Assembly (NCBI GenBank): GCA_934491515.1
Contig: CAKSTF010000009.1
Coordinates: forward strand, 1 to 62,678
Source of the DNA: an uncultured Eubacteriales bacterium
GTDB taxonomy: Bacteria > Bacillota > Clostridia > Oscillospirales > Acutalibacteraceae
DNA: 62,678 nt
Direction of reading: 5' to 3'
The position numbers were made by a program, and so were the translations under genes. Position 1 is the first letter of the stretch. The number at the start of each line of letters is the position of its first letter. Positions 48,731 to 57,641 of the stretch are shown one piece after another. The notes under the pieces are model-generated. The model was not told where the DNA came from. It searched no databases and worked only from the letters and a program-made list of their open reading frames with translations.

Positions 48731-49708
48731 TTATTTAAACCTGAAAAGTATTTTCTGGATATCTTCGTCAAACATATTTTCCCTTGTAACGGCGGTAACG
48801 GCGGTATAAACCGGGGTGGCGGGCGGATTGTCGCCGCTTAAAATATCGTCCGCATTTTTAACGCCCAGATAGCCCATCGCAAACGGATTTTGCGCGATAA
48901 GAACGCTCATTTCTCCGGTTTCAAGCATACCCACGGAAACAATATTCGTATCAAACCCTATTCCTTTGATCCTTTTTGCCGAATCGGTATTGCGTATCGC
49001 TTCGCCCACGCCCAAAGTCATCCACTCGTTGAACCCGACAAGCACATTGACCTGCGGATACTCCTCTATAACGGAAATCGCCGCGGCTTTTGCGCCGTCT
49101 GTCGTGCTGGGGGCAACTTTTTCGGTAACTATTTCCGCATTTTTTGCGGCGGATATCGCCTCTTTAAAGCCATCTACACGACGTTTTCCGTTATCCGTAT
49201 CCTCGGTATAGGTTATAAGACCTATACGTATTTTTTCACCGTTTCCGTTTGAAAAAACATCCTGAACCGCGCGCCCTGCGGTGCGTCCTGCCTCGGCGCT
49301 GTCGGTTCCTATAAACAAACTTACAAGGTCGCTTGAAACACCGCTGTCAACGGTTATCACCTTAACGCCTTTTTTTACGGCGCTCTCTATCGCGGCATTG
49401 GATTTTTCATAATCTATCGCCGAAAGCACTATCGCGTCCGCGCCGTTATTTACCGCGTTTTCTATCATCCTGTTCTGCGATTCATAATCTTCTTCGCTTT
49501 CGGGGCCTTCAAAGGTGACCTTTACGTTATATTCGGTAGCGGCGGTATCTACGCCGTTTTTCATATTGCGGAAAAAATCGGAACTTACGGATTTCACTAT
49601 TACGGCAACATATCTTTTTGCCGTTGCGGCATCGTTTTCGCCGCATCCGCAAAGACAGGCGAAAAGCGCAGCGCACAAAATCAGGGCAACTGTCTTTTTA
49701 AGTTTCAT
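48731..49708 (-). CDS. Sugar-binding (RbsB-like, type I periplasmic) lipoprotein
   Basis: The 325-residue protein has a lipobox CLCGC near residue 20 and then a type I periplasmic-binding fold: VAVIVKSVSSDFFRNMKNGVD at the start, NRMIENAVNNGADAIVLS near residue 78, and GRTAGRAVQDVF near 140. Family members bind ribose, xylose, galactose or arabinose. It is encoded after the YesM-type histidine kinase with an ATGA overlap and has no transporter genes of its own, so it more likely presents ligand to the kinase than feeds an importer. Cross-talk with the MglAC system next door is possible. It is anchored to the outer face. Confidence 0.88.
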   Translation of the reverse strand: MKLKKTVALILCAALFACLCGCGENDAATAKRYVAVIVKSVSSDFFRNMKNGVDTAATEYNVKVTFEGPESEEDYESQNRMIENAVNNGADAIVLSAIDYEKSNAAIESAVKKGVKVITVDSGVSSDLVSLFIGTDSAEAGRTAGRAVQDVFSNGNGEKIRIGLITYTEDTDNGKRRVDGFKEAISAAKNAEIVTEKVAPSTTDGAKAAAISVIEEYPQVNVLVGFNEWMTLGVGEAIRNTDSAKRIKGIGFDTNIVSVGMLETGEMSVLIAQNPFAMGYLGVKNADDILSGDNPPATPVYTAVTAVTRENMFDEDIQKILFRFK

Positions 49709-51438
49709 TCTTCCGCCTCCTTTTCAATCTTGGGGATTCTTACCGTAACGGTGGTTCCCACATCAAGTTCGCTTTCAACGGTTATTCCGTATTTTTCTCC
49801 GAAATAAATCTTCAGGCGGTCGTTTACGTTCTTAACGCCTATGCCGCTTGAATCGCTTCTTCCTTTTTCAAGAATCTTTTTACACTGTTCGGCTGTCATT
49901 CCCACGCCGTTATCCGAAACGGTTATAAGTATATCGTCGCGGCAATCGGGCGCTTCAAAAACGGAAACGCTTATTTTGCCCTCGTCCACCATACGGTCTA
50001 TGCCGTGGTATATCGCATTCTCGATAAGCGGCTGAACGGTTATTTTGTTGCAAAGGTAACCGCTTAGTTTTTCGTCTGCGTCAAACGTGTAGGTGAACTG
50101 GTTTTTGTAACGATAACTTTGTATTATAAGATAACTTTTCGCATGCTGCAGTTCATCCTTTATGGGAATAAGTTCCCGTCCGCGGCTTATGCTTATTCTG
50201 AACAGCCTTGCCAGAGCGCTCACCATAGACGCCGCATCCTGCGTTTTCCCCTGTTCGCACATCCACTGTATGGAATCGAGCGTGTTATAAAGAAAATGCG
50301 GATTTATCTGTGCCTGCAGGGCCTTAAGTTCGGTCTTGCGCAGTTCGGTTTCCTCTTTGCGGACCCTTTCCATAAGATTTTTTATTTTTCGCGTCATATG
50401 CGCAAACGAAAAGTTAAGTTCGGTAAGTTCGGTAACCGCGCCGCGCTTCGGCAAATACACAAAACTGTCCGCCTGCGTTTCAAAGGCTTTCATCGCCTTT
50501 ATAAGTTCCTTTACGGGACGGTTGAACGTTTTCTGATAAACGATTATCAGCACCGACGATACTGCCGCGCAGCAGAAAAACGCCGCCGTTATGCTGAAAA
50601 GTATCTGTGCTGTTTTTTCGCGTTCAAGTTCATCGGTATAACTTACGCCTATTATTTTCCATCTTCCGTCCGACGAGGGGCTTACCGAGGTTATTTTGCC
50701 CTTTTCGGTATACGTTCCGGTGGAAAGCCGGCCGCCGTTTTCTCCGTTTTCGGGTTTAAGACCCGAAAAAAGCACCTGCTGCTGCGGATGATATATGATC
50801 TTTCCGTAAACATCGGTTATATAACAGTATCCGCGCTGGCCCACGCCCACCTTGTCGATATAGTCCGAAATTCCGCTGAAACTGAAATCCACAGCGATAT
50901 ACACACCGTTCCCGAGAACAGGACGTTCGGGTTTTACGGCGGCTGTCACCACCCAGGGGTAACTCCCGTCAAAAACGGTTTGAACATGCGGCCGAGATAT
51001 TGAAAATTCGGGTGCAGAGTCAAACAGTTCCTTATCAAAAGACAGGTCTTTATATATCCGGCTTTTAAGGGTTCTGCCGCCGCCGACACTCATGATAATT
51101 TCGCCGCCCGTGCCGTACACCGTTACGGCAATTATATCTTTTTTCACTCCGGCAAGTGCGCCTATTTTTTCCGCTGTTTCAGCATCGTTTGAAACATCTT
51201 TAAGCAATGCGGAAATACCGTTTAACTGCGAACGCATGGAACGGATGGTATTATCAACCGAAATCGCCGCCTGTTTTACGGTGCGCTCCGCATTAACTTG
51301 CGCGCTTTCGGTAAGCGCGGAACTGTAAATAGAGGCAAAGATAGCAGCCGAACACGATACCGCCGCAACCGACGCGGCAACTATTGCCGCTACCGTAAGC
51401 AGCAAAAGACTTATTGATATTCTGTGTTTATTCTTCAT
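49705..51438 (-). CDS. YesM/LytS-type sensor histidine kinase
   Basis: The 577-residue protein has an N-terminal transmembrane helix (about 10-35), an extracytoplasmic dCache-like sensor to about 280, a second helix, a HAMP linker, and the His_kinase domain. The phosphorylated His is in INPHFLYNTLDSIQWM near residue 377, and the ATPase part has ENAIYHGIDRM, DNGVGM and GIGVKNVNDRLKIYFG. The sensor region probably talks to the RbsB-like lipoprotein encoded directly after it. It overlaps the response regulator gene by 11 bases and the binding protein gene by 4. Confidence 0.93.
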   Translation of the reverse strand: MKNKHRISISLLLLTVAAIVAASVAAVSCSAAIFASIYSSALTESAQVNAERTVKQAAISVDNTIRSMRSQLNGISALLKDVSNDAETAEKIGALAGVKKDIIAVTVYGTGGEIIMSVGGGRTLKSRIYKDLSFDKELFDSAPEFSISRPHVQTVFDGSYPWVVTAAVKPERPVLGNGVYIAVDFSFSGISDYIDKVGVGQRGYCYITDVYGKIIYHPQQQVLFSGLKPENGENGGRLSTGTYTEKGKITSVSPSSDGRWKIIGVSYTDELEREKTAQILFSITAAFFCCAAVSSVLIIVYQKTFNRPVKELIKAMKAFETQADSFVYLPKRGAVTELTELNFSFAHMTRKIKNLMERVRKEETELRKTELKALQAQINPHFLYNTLDSIQWMCEQGKTQDAASMVSALARLFRISISRGRELIPIKDELQHAKSYLIIQSYRYKNQFTYTFDADEKLSGYLCNKITVQPLIENAIYHGIDRMVDEGKISVSVFEAPDCRDDILITVSDNGVGMTAEQCKKILEKGRSDSSGIGVKNVNDRLKIYFGEKYGITVESELDVGTTVTVRIPKIEKEAEE

Positions 51439-53029
51439 TGCTTTCAGTCCTCGATTGCCTTAACTTGTTAGGCGATTCGCCGTAAAACTTTTTGAAACAG
51501 TAACTGAAATAATGCTGATCGCTGTATCCGCACATTTCGGATATCTGGAGCATTTTCATATTTGAACAGGTTATCATATCGTAAGCCGCCTGCATACGCT
51601 TTTCGGTAAGCAGGGTTATAAAGTTCTTTTTCTTTACCTTCTTTATAAGCGCGCTTAAATAATTAGGGCTTACCGCAAGGCGGTTGCTCACGCCGGTAAG
51701 GGAAAGTTTTTCATCTCCGTAGTCCTCGTTTATTATTTCTATAACACGGTCGCACAGCACTTCGCTGTCGCGTTTCTGGGAATTTTCAATTATGGATTTT
51801 GCGCTTGAGCACAGTTTGAACACTTCGGATTTTATTGCCGCTTCGCTTCCGTGGGAGGTTATTCTTGAAAACATCGGGTTTTCCGAAACAAGTTTCATAA
51901 GTCCGCCTTTTTCACTTACGGCGCTTACTACGCGGTAAACGGTAGTTATTATCTGCATAACAAGCAGATTTGCGTTTTCCGGCGTGTTCTGTTCGTATAT
52001 ACCGTTTATAAAATCGTCAAGTTCCTGAGCATTTCCCACTTTAAGGAGCTGTTCAAGATTTGCCGCCGTTTTTTCGGCGCGGTCAAATTCAAACTGTTCG
52101 TCATGTTCCTGGTCGTTTATAAAACGCACTTCGCCTGCGCCGTCCGAAGTGTAGCGCCGTGCGGTGACCGCCTGAAAATATGCGTCCGAACAGGCCGAAA
52201 GTTCGAAAAATTCACGGCTTACACCTATTGTGCAGCCCTGATTGAGCAGTCTTTTTGCGGTTTGCACCGTTTCCTTAAGCGGCAGTTCAAGAAGGTTTGA
52301 AAGTTCGCCGCTTTCGGGCAGCACCGCCAGCGTTACCGCCCTGCCGTAAACAATAAATGTTCTGCACGGGAAATACTTCATAATAACGTTTTCGGTAAAC
52401 TCCGCATGCTTTTCCGAGGTACAGGATCTTTTTTCGGCATCCCTAAATTTTGAAATCAAAACGCAAAAACGCGGTCTTTCATCGGTTTTTCCGATTATTC
52501 CAAGTTCCCTTGCTTCCCTTTTAAGCGTCTCTTCATCGGAACGGTCCTCGTTACCGCCGAGCATAAGCGGCAAAAGGAATTTTTCCGTTTCCGCCCTTTT
52601 AAGCCTGATACTCAGGTCGTTGTTCGCCGGAGTTACCACTCCGCCTACCTTTTCATCCATACGGCGGTGAATTTCAAAAAGTTCTTCCGACATTTCCGCC
52701 GATGAAATAGGTTTTAAAAGATAACTTATTATGTTGTAGTCAATGGCGGTGCGGGCATATTCAAAACTGTCATATCCGCTTAAAATAACTATCTGGGTGG
52801 CAGGCCGCAGTTCGCGCACGGTTTTGGCAAGTTCAAGCCCTGATATCATCGGCATTTTAATATCCGTTATTATAAGGTCGGGTTCAAGCGTTTCGGTAAG
52901 TTCTATCGCCTCTACACCGTTTTCCGCTTCGCCCACAACTTCAAATCCGGCGGACTCCCAGTCCACACGCTCGACAAGCGCGTGCCGAAGTTCCGGCTCG
53001 TCGTCTACTACCAAAACGCTGTACTTCAT
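51428..53029 (-). CDS. YesN-type response regulator with AraC output domain
   Basis: The 533-residue protein has an N-terminal receiver domain with VVDDEPELR at 6-14 and the phosphorylated Asp in DLIITDIKMP near residue 55, a central region of about 260 residues, and a C-terminal AraC/XylS helix-turn-helix pair (ISEMCGYSDQHYFSYCFKKF near 500). The partner kinase follows with an 11-base overlap. It is the first gene of a three-gene operon and most likely controls the mglBAC operon that lies upstream of it on the same strand, but no binding site could be identified. Confidence 0.94.
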   Translation of the reverse strand: MKYSVLVVDDEPELRHALVERVDWESAGFEVVGEAENGVEAIELTETLEPDLIITDIKMPMISGLELAKTVRELRPATQIVILSGYDSFEYARTAIDYNIISYLLKPISSAEMSEELFEIHRRMDEKVGGVVTPANNDLSIRLKRAETEKFLLPLMLGGNEDRSDEETLKREARELGIIGKTDERPRFCVLISKFRDAEKRSCTSEKHAEFTENVIMKYFPCRTFIVYGRAVTLAVLPESGELSNLLELPLKETVQTAKRLLNQGCTIGVSREFFELSACSDAYFQAVTARRYTSDGAGEVRFINDQEHDEQFEFDRAEKTAANLEQLLKVGNAQELDDFINGIYEQNTPENANLLVMQIITTVYRVVSAVSEKGGLMKLVSENPMFSRITSHGSEAAIKSEVFKLCSSAKSIIENSQKRDSEVLCDRVIEIINEDYGDEKLSLTGVSNRLAVSPNYLSALIKKVKKKNFITLLTEKRMQAAYDMITCSNMKMLQISEMCGYSDQHYFSYCFKKFYGESPNKLRQSRTESNEE

Positions 53030-53133
53030 AAAAATTCCTCCGGATAAGAATATCTGGCGGACGTTATGTGTTTTCCTGTCCGCCGGAATGATTTACTGTA
53101 TTATTTTATCACGGCACGCGGATAAACGCAATA

Positions 53134-53176
53134 AAAAGGTCAGTCGGGAAAGCATTGCGGCATGCTTTCCCGACCG
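53134..53176 (-). terminator. Terminator after the mgl operon
   Basis: A 19-bp stem is formed by 53138-53156 and 53161-53179 (AGGTC...AAAGCAT with ATGCTTT...GACCT); the minus-strand RNA pairs fully with one G-U and is followed by TTTTTATT. It separates mglBAC from the response regulator operon. Confidence 0.88.
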
Positions 53177-53222
53177 ACCTAAAGAGGGGAGGTTATTTAA
53201 AAAAGAGATTGTCAAAATCAGT

Positions 53223-53591
53223 TCAGGTGACCTTTTCCCACTTGGCGTAAAGCGTCATACTGCCGGTAACGGGTTCATTTTCTTCCCATTTTTCGGTACA
53301 TGCCTCATCCTTATACCATCCTGCAAACCGATATCCCTCTTTTACGGGGGTTTCGGTGCTCTTTACGGTATCCGAATGATTAAGTTTTACGCTTTCTATG
53401 CGGGAACCGCCGTCTGTATCGAATTTAACCGTAAATCCGGCATTTTTAACTATTATAACGGTTACTGCCACAAGCAGTACCGCCAGCACGGTTACCATGA
53501 TATTGGCGGTTTTAACGGACATTTTTACCTTGGCGTAAAGTCCGCCGTTTTTCTTGCCGTTTGCAATTCTCACATTTTCGTTTTCCGACAT
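53223..53591 (-). CDS. Small membrane protein with extracellular InlB B-repeat
   Basis: The 122-residue protein has a basic N-terminal cytoplasmic part, one transmembrane helix (about 30-50), and one Listeria-Bacteroides (InlB B) repeat: FTVKFDTDGGSRIESVKL, then PVKEGYRFAGWYKDEACTEKWEEN, and LYAKWEK at the end. Such repeats are usually found in long surface proteins, not as single copies next to an ABC transporter. It is the last gene of the mgl operon, 20 bases after mglC, and ends at the strong terminator. Its role is unknown; it might assist the transporter or anchor something at the surface. Confidence 0.85.
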   Translation of the reverse strand: MSENENVRIANGKKNGGLYAKVKMSVKTANIMVTVLAVLLVAVTVIIVKNAGFTVKFDTDGGSRIESVKLNHSDTVKSTETPVKEGYRFAGWYKDEACTEKWEENEPVTGSMTLYAKWEKVT

Positions 53592-53611
53592 TTTGTCACC
53601 TTTGGAAGAGG

Positions 53612-54697
53612 TTACTTGCGCGCAAGATACTTTCTCATATCAATAGCGCAGGCAACGAGTATTATAAGACCCTTTATGATGTAGAGCATATTTGCGTCTA
53701 CCGAAAGGAAGTTAAGACCTACGAATATTATCTGAAGCAGGAACACGCCTATAACGATACCGCTTATTTTACCGGTACCGCCTACAAACGATACGCCGCC
53801 GATAACGCACGCTGCTATGGCGTCGGACTCGTAGTTAAGACCGGTATTTGCCGAGCAGGAGGCGATACGTGCGCCCTCTATAAAGCCCGTAATACCGTAC
53901 ATTGCGCCGGCAAGTACGAAAACGAGCACTATAGTCATAAACACGTTAACGCCCGATACATTTGCCGCTTCTTCGTTAGAGCCGACTGCAAACATATTTT
54001 TGCCGAACTTCGTCTTATTCCATATTACCCACATTATAACCGTAAGTATCACGGAATACAACACATATTTCGGAACCGCCACGTTGCCTATCTTAAAGAG
54101 AGTTCCGCGTATGAATTCCGTGTAGGAAGAGTCAAGTCCCGAAAGGGTCTGACCGTTATTGCTTCCCATCATCAGGTACATAAGCACTACGCCGAACACG
54201 ATAAGCTGCGTAGAAAGGGTAACTATAAACGGATGCAGTTTGAACTTTGCAACAAAGAAACCGTTAACAAAACCGATAAGCGCGCCTACCGCTATAACGG
54301 CAAGAAGCACAAGCCACAGCGGAGTTACGCCGATATTCGGGAAAAGTTTTTTTGCATAATCTGTTTTCTGCAAAAGCGACGCTGCGATACACGCGGTAAG
54401 ACCAACGCAGCGGCCGGCGGATATATCCGTACCGGTAAGCACTATCGCACCGCCGATTCCGAGCGCTATCGGAAGTTTTGCCGCGGTAAGTGAAATAATA
54501 TTTACAATGGATGATGTTGAAACAAACGCAGGTACGCGAATCGCTATATAGATTATCGCCGCTGCGATAATAATGTACATTGCGTTGTTAAAAATGATAT
54601 CGCTTATCATTCTGCGCTTGTCGGGGCCGGAGGCGTTTGAAAACTTGTCCCTCCATGCGCCGAAGCGACTTCTTTTCTTTAAAACTTCAGCAGACAT
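53612..54697 (-). CDS. mglC: Galactose/methyl-galactoside ABC transporter permease
   Basis: MglC is the membrane channel of the galactose importer. The 361-residue protein belongs to the BPD_transp_2 family: about nine transmembrane helices, IVLTGTDISAGRCVGLTACIAASLLQ near residue 60 with the family GTDIS motif, and ANVSGVNVFMTIVLVFVLAGAM near 240. The last helix part has GGVSFVGGTGKISGIVIGV (outlined). It follows mglA by 16 bases and carries a GGAGG-type site. Assignment to galactose rather than ribose rests on the operon context with MglB-like and MglA-like proteins. Confidence 0.93.
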   Translation of the reverse strand: MSAEVLKKRSRFGAWRDKFSNASGPDKRRMISDIIFNNAMYIIIAAAIIYIAIRVPAFVSTSSIVNIISLTAAKLPIALGIGGAIVLTGTDISAGRCVGLTACIAASLLQKTDYAKKLFPNIGVTPLWLVLLAVIAVGALIGFVNGFFVAKFKLHPFIVTLSTQLIVFGVVLMYLMMGSNNGQTLSGLDSSYTEFIRGTLFKIGNVAVPKYVLYSVILTVIMWVIWNKTKFGKNMFAVGSNEEAANVSGVNVFMTIVLVFVLAGAMYGITGFIEGARIASCSANTGLNYESDAIAACVIGGVSFVGGTGKISGIVIGVFLLQIIFVGLNFLSVDANMLYIIKGLIILVACAIDMRKYLARK

Positions 54698-54713
54698 TTA
54701 TTCATTCCTCCGT

Positions 54714-56255
54714 TTAAACATATTTTGCCGCAAGCGTCATAATTTCTTCCTGAGAAGTGGTTGCGGCGTCAACTTCGCCTGCAAGGCGACCGCCCGACAT
54801 TACAAGTATTCTGTCGCAAACGCCCAGAAGTTCCGGCATTTCCGAAGATACCATAATAACGGTCTTGCCCTTTTCCGCAAGGTCGATTATAAGCTGGTAA
54901 ATTTCATACTTGGCGCCTACGTCGATACCCCTTGTAGGTTCGTCAAGAAGCAGTACCGTAGGATCGGTAAGCAGCCAACGCCCTAAAATTACCTTTTGCT
55001 GATTGCCGCCCGAAAGCGAACGAATCTTGGTTTCCTGATTGGGCGTTTTAACACTCATGGCGCTTATACACCAATCGGTGTTCTTTTTCTGCTTTTCCTT
55101 GCTTATAAACGGCCCTTTGCGGCACTTATCAAGGCTTGCTATGGTCGTGTTTTCACGGATATTAAGTATTCCGAAGATTCCGGTCGCGCGGCGTTCCTCC
55201 GTAAGCAGCGAAAAGCCGTTTTTGATGGATTCGCGCGAATTGCGGTTCTTTACCCGCTTGCCGTTTAATTTTATCTCGCCGCTTTTACGGGTGCAAATGC
55301 CGAAAATATTCTCAAGCAATTCGCTTCTGCCCGAACCGTCAAGACCGGCAACGCCGATTATCTCGCCCTTTCTTGCCTTAAAGGAAACGTCCGTAAGTTT
55401 TGAATACATAGCCGAAAGATTATCGATCTCCAAAAGCACGTCGCCTACCTTGTTGGTTTTGGGCGGATATATGTTGGTAAGTTCACGGCCTACCATAAGT
55501 TTGATTATCTCGTCCGTGGTAAGATCTTTCGCTTCCCGTGTGGCTATCCATTTGCCGTCGCGCATAATGGTAACCTCATCGGAAATACGCAGAATCTCGT
55601 TCATTTTGTGTGATATATAAATTATACCGCACCCCTGATCGCGCAGCATATTGATAATTTTGAAAAGGTGTTCAACCTCCTCCTCGGTAAGGGAGGACGT
55701 GGGTTCGTCAAACACGATCACCTTTGAATTATAGGAGACTGCTTTGGCTATCTCCACCATCTGCCTTTGCGAAACGGGCATTTTGCTCATGACCGTTTTG
55801 GGGTTTACGTTTATTTCCAATTTATCGAAAATCTCTTTCGTGGCTTTATACATTTTCTTTTCGCTGGTGATGGGCACTCCCTTAGCCACGGTGGGAAATC
55901 TGCCCAGCCACATATTATCCATAACGTTGCGTTTAAGCGCCTGGTTGAGTTCCTGATGCACCATCGCAACACCGTTTTCAAGGGCTTCCTTGGAATTTTT
56001 AAAATTCACTTCGCGCCCTTCAAGATATATATTGCCGCTGTCTTTATTGTAAACGCCGAAAAGACATTTCATAAGCGTTGATTTTCCGGCGCCGTTTTCA
56101 CCCATAAGAGCGTGCACCGTTCCTGCTTTTACCGTAAGGTTTACCTTATCGAGCGCTTTTACGCCCGGAAAGGACTTTTCGATATTTTCCATACGCAGAA
56201 GAACGGGCGCCCCGGAGTTTCCGCGGTTATTTTCCAAAGCCGCATTATTCGTCAT
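54714..56255 (-). CDS. mglA: Galactose/methyl-galactoside ABC transporter ATP-binding protein
   Basis: MglA has two fused ATPase domains in 513 residues. The first has a Walker A GENGAGKST near residue 54, an LSxGQ-like PVSQRQMVEIAKA and Walker B KVIVFDEPTSSLTEEE near 175. The second has a degenerate Walker A (AGLDGSGRSELLENIFG near 305), LSGGNQQKVILGRWL near 412 and VLLLDEPTRGIDVG near 437. This asymmetry is typical of sugar transporters of the Mgl/Rbs/Xyl type. It follows mglB after 81 bases that hold a GC-rich hairpin. Confidence 0.95.
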   Translation of the reverse strand: MTNNAALENNRGNSGAPVLLRMENIEKSFPGVKALDKVNLTVKAGTVHALMGENGAGKSTLMKCLFGVYNKDSGNIYLEGREVNFKNSKEALENGVAMVHQELNQALKRNVMDNMWLGRFPTVAKGVPITSEKKMYKATKEIFDKLEINVNPKTVMSKMPVSQRQMVEIAKAVSYNSKVIVFDEPTSSLTEEEVEHLFKIINMLRDQGCGIIYISHKMNEILRISDEVTIMRDGKWIATREAKDLTTDEIIKLMVGRELTNIYPPKTNKVGDVLLEIDNLSAMYSKLTDVSFKARKGEIIGVAGLDGSGRSELLENIFGICTRKSGEIKLNGKRVKNRNSRESIKNGFSLLTEERRATGIFGILNIRENTTIASLDKCRKGPFISKEKQKKNTDWCISAMSVKTPNQETKIRSLSGGNQQKVILGRWLLTDPTVLLLDEPTRGIDVGAKYEIYQLIIDLAEKGKTVIMVSSEMPELLGVCDRILVMSGGRLAGEVDAATTSQEEIMTLAAKYV

Positions 56256-56287
56256 AATTAAACCTCCGCCTGTTCCGATTGCCTTGT

Positions 56288-56315
56288 GCAGGGGGCGGTA
56301 AACGCCGCCCCCTGC
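56288..56315 (-). promoter_or_regulatory. GC-rich intercistronic hairpin between mglB and mglA
   Basis: GCAGGGGGCGG (56288-56298) pairs perfectly with CCGCCCCCTGC (56305-56315). No T-run follows on the minus strand, so it is more likely an mRNA-stabilising or processing structure than a terminator. Similar hairpins let the binding-protein gene be expressed above the transporter genes. Confidence 0.6.
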
Positions 56316-56336
56316 TTGATTTTAAGTTTATTCCGA

Positions 56337-57410
56337 TTATTTGCCCGTATAGGTAGCATAGGGGATATTAACTCTCCACTTGCCTACTACGTCGTCGGAA
56401 TTAACGTCGCTGAATACATCCTTACCGTCAAGGAAGTTGCCTGCGATAGTGGTTATAACCTTTGCCATACCTTCAGCGTCCTGTTTGATGGAGCCTACCA
56501 TCGTTCCGTTCTTGATAGCCGCCTGAGCAGCCTCGGTAGCGTCTACGCCGAATACGGGGATAACCTTTTCGGTTGCGCCCTCTTTGTTGTAGCCTGCCGC
56601 CTGAAGTGCGGATATAGCGCCGAGTGCCATTTCATCGTTGTTGGCTATAACAAGTTCTACCATGTTCTTGTTTGCCTCGCTGTACTGAGCAAGGATAGTG
56701 GACATATAGTTGGTAGCCGCTGCGGAAGACCACTGACCATCCTGGTCAACAAGATACTTATCAGTGTTGGAAGCATCATAGAAAGAAAGTTTTTCTCTGC
56801 TGTTTTCGGTGAGGATCTTGTCTGCGTCTTCAACGCCGTACTGTGTACGTGCAATGGCTTCCATGTTGCCTTCCTGACCCTTGAACATTACGTAGCTGAT
56901 TTTGCCGTCGCCGTTAAGGTCAACCTTGCCGAAGTTTTCAACAAGATATTTACCTATCATTTCGCCCTGCATGTGACCTGCCATCTCATAATCTGTACCT
57001 ACAAATACGCACTTTTCGTAACTTGTAACTACGGATTCATCAACCGAACGGTTGAAGAAGATAACGGGAATATCTTTTTCTTTTGCAAGGTTTACGATGT
57101 TCTGAGCCGCGTCGTTAGAGCCTGTATCAACAACGTTTACGATAAGCGCTTTAGAGCCCTTGGCAATAGCCGTTGTTACCTGCTCTGTCTGGGTTGTCTG
57201 GTTGCCGTTGGCATCGTAGTTCTGGTATTTTATGCCTGCGTCCTTAAGGAACTTGTCCATATTGCTGCGAACGCTGGAAATATAGGTATCCGAATAGGTG
57301 TAATAGAACACCGAAACTTCGCCTTTATCCGAGCCGCCCGAGCCACCGCCGCAAGCAGTAAGCCCCAAAACAAGTACTAAAGCCAAGAGTAAGGTTACAA
57401 TTTTTTTCAT
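56337..57410 (-). CDS. mglB: Galactose/glucose-binding lipoprotein
   Basis: The 357-residue protein has a lipobox LTACG (Cys near residue 20), a Gly/Ser spacer, then a type I periplasmic-binding fold close to MglB: VSVFYYTYSDTYISSVRSNMDKFL near residue 33, NLAKEKDIPVIFFNRSVDE near 111, KNMVELVIANNDEMALGAISALQAAG (outlined), and IPVFGVDATEAAQAAIKNGTMVGSI near 283. These match the sugar contacts of the galactose-binding protein. It is the first gene of the operon and probably the most abundant product. AAGGAGG stands 9-10 bases before the ATG. Confidence 0.94.
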   Translation of the reverse strand: MKKIVTLLLALVLVLGLTACGGGSGGSDKGEVSVFYYTYSDTYISSVRSNMDKFLKDAGIKYQNYDANGNQTTQTEQVTTAIAKGSKALIVNVVDTGSNDAAQNIVNLAKEKDIPVIFFNRSVDESVVTSYEKCVFVGTDYEMAGHMQGEMIGKYLVENFGKVDLNGDGKISYVMFKGQEGNMEAIARTQYGVEDADKILTENSREKLSFYDASNTDKYLVDQDGQWSSAAATNYMSTILAQYSEANKNMVELVIANNDEMALGAISALQAAGYNKEGATEKVIPVFGVDATEAAQAAIKNGTMVGSIKQDAEGMAKVITTIAGNFLDGKDVFSDVNSDDVVGKWRVNIPYATYTGK

Positions 57411-57432
57411 CGTGTTTTTTCCTCCTTTTTTT

Positions 57433-57460
57433 ACGACGGTTTGTCGTTGTTACCATTATA
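57433..57460 (-). promoter_or_regulatory. -10 box and palindrome before mglB
   Basis: On the minus strand TATAAT lies at 57455-57460. ACGAC-GGTTT-GTCGT (57433-57447) is a 5-bp perfect inverted repeat at or just after the presumed transcription start. No clear -35 box is seen at 17 bases, as expected of an activator-dependent promoter. The palindrome could be an operator. Confidence 0.4.
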
Positions 57461-57581
57461 GGACGGCACCGTAAATATTTAAATGCAATTTTTTACCCTG
57501 ATTGTACAAAAAATTATCATTTTTGCACAATTTCGCGATACCGACCCGTAATATTTTACCCATTTTTACACGCTTTTTTTA

Positions 57582-57610
57582 TTGAATAAAACGATTTGCT
57601 GTGTTAATAT
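57582..57610 (+). promoter_or_regulatory. Predicted promoter of proBAC
   Basis: TTGAAT (57582-57587) and TAATAT (57605-57610) are 17 bases apart; a TATAAT overlaps at 57608-57613. The ATG of proB is at 57642. Confidence 0.5.
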
Positions 57611-57641
57611 AATATATATTTTTCGAAAGGCGTGTTTTTTC

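Noticed and set aside
57433..57540. A catabolite-response (cre) site before mglB
   Set aside because: No sequence close to the TGWAARCGNTNWCA-type consensus was found; only a short palindrome is present.
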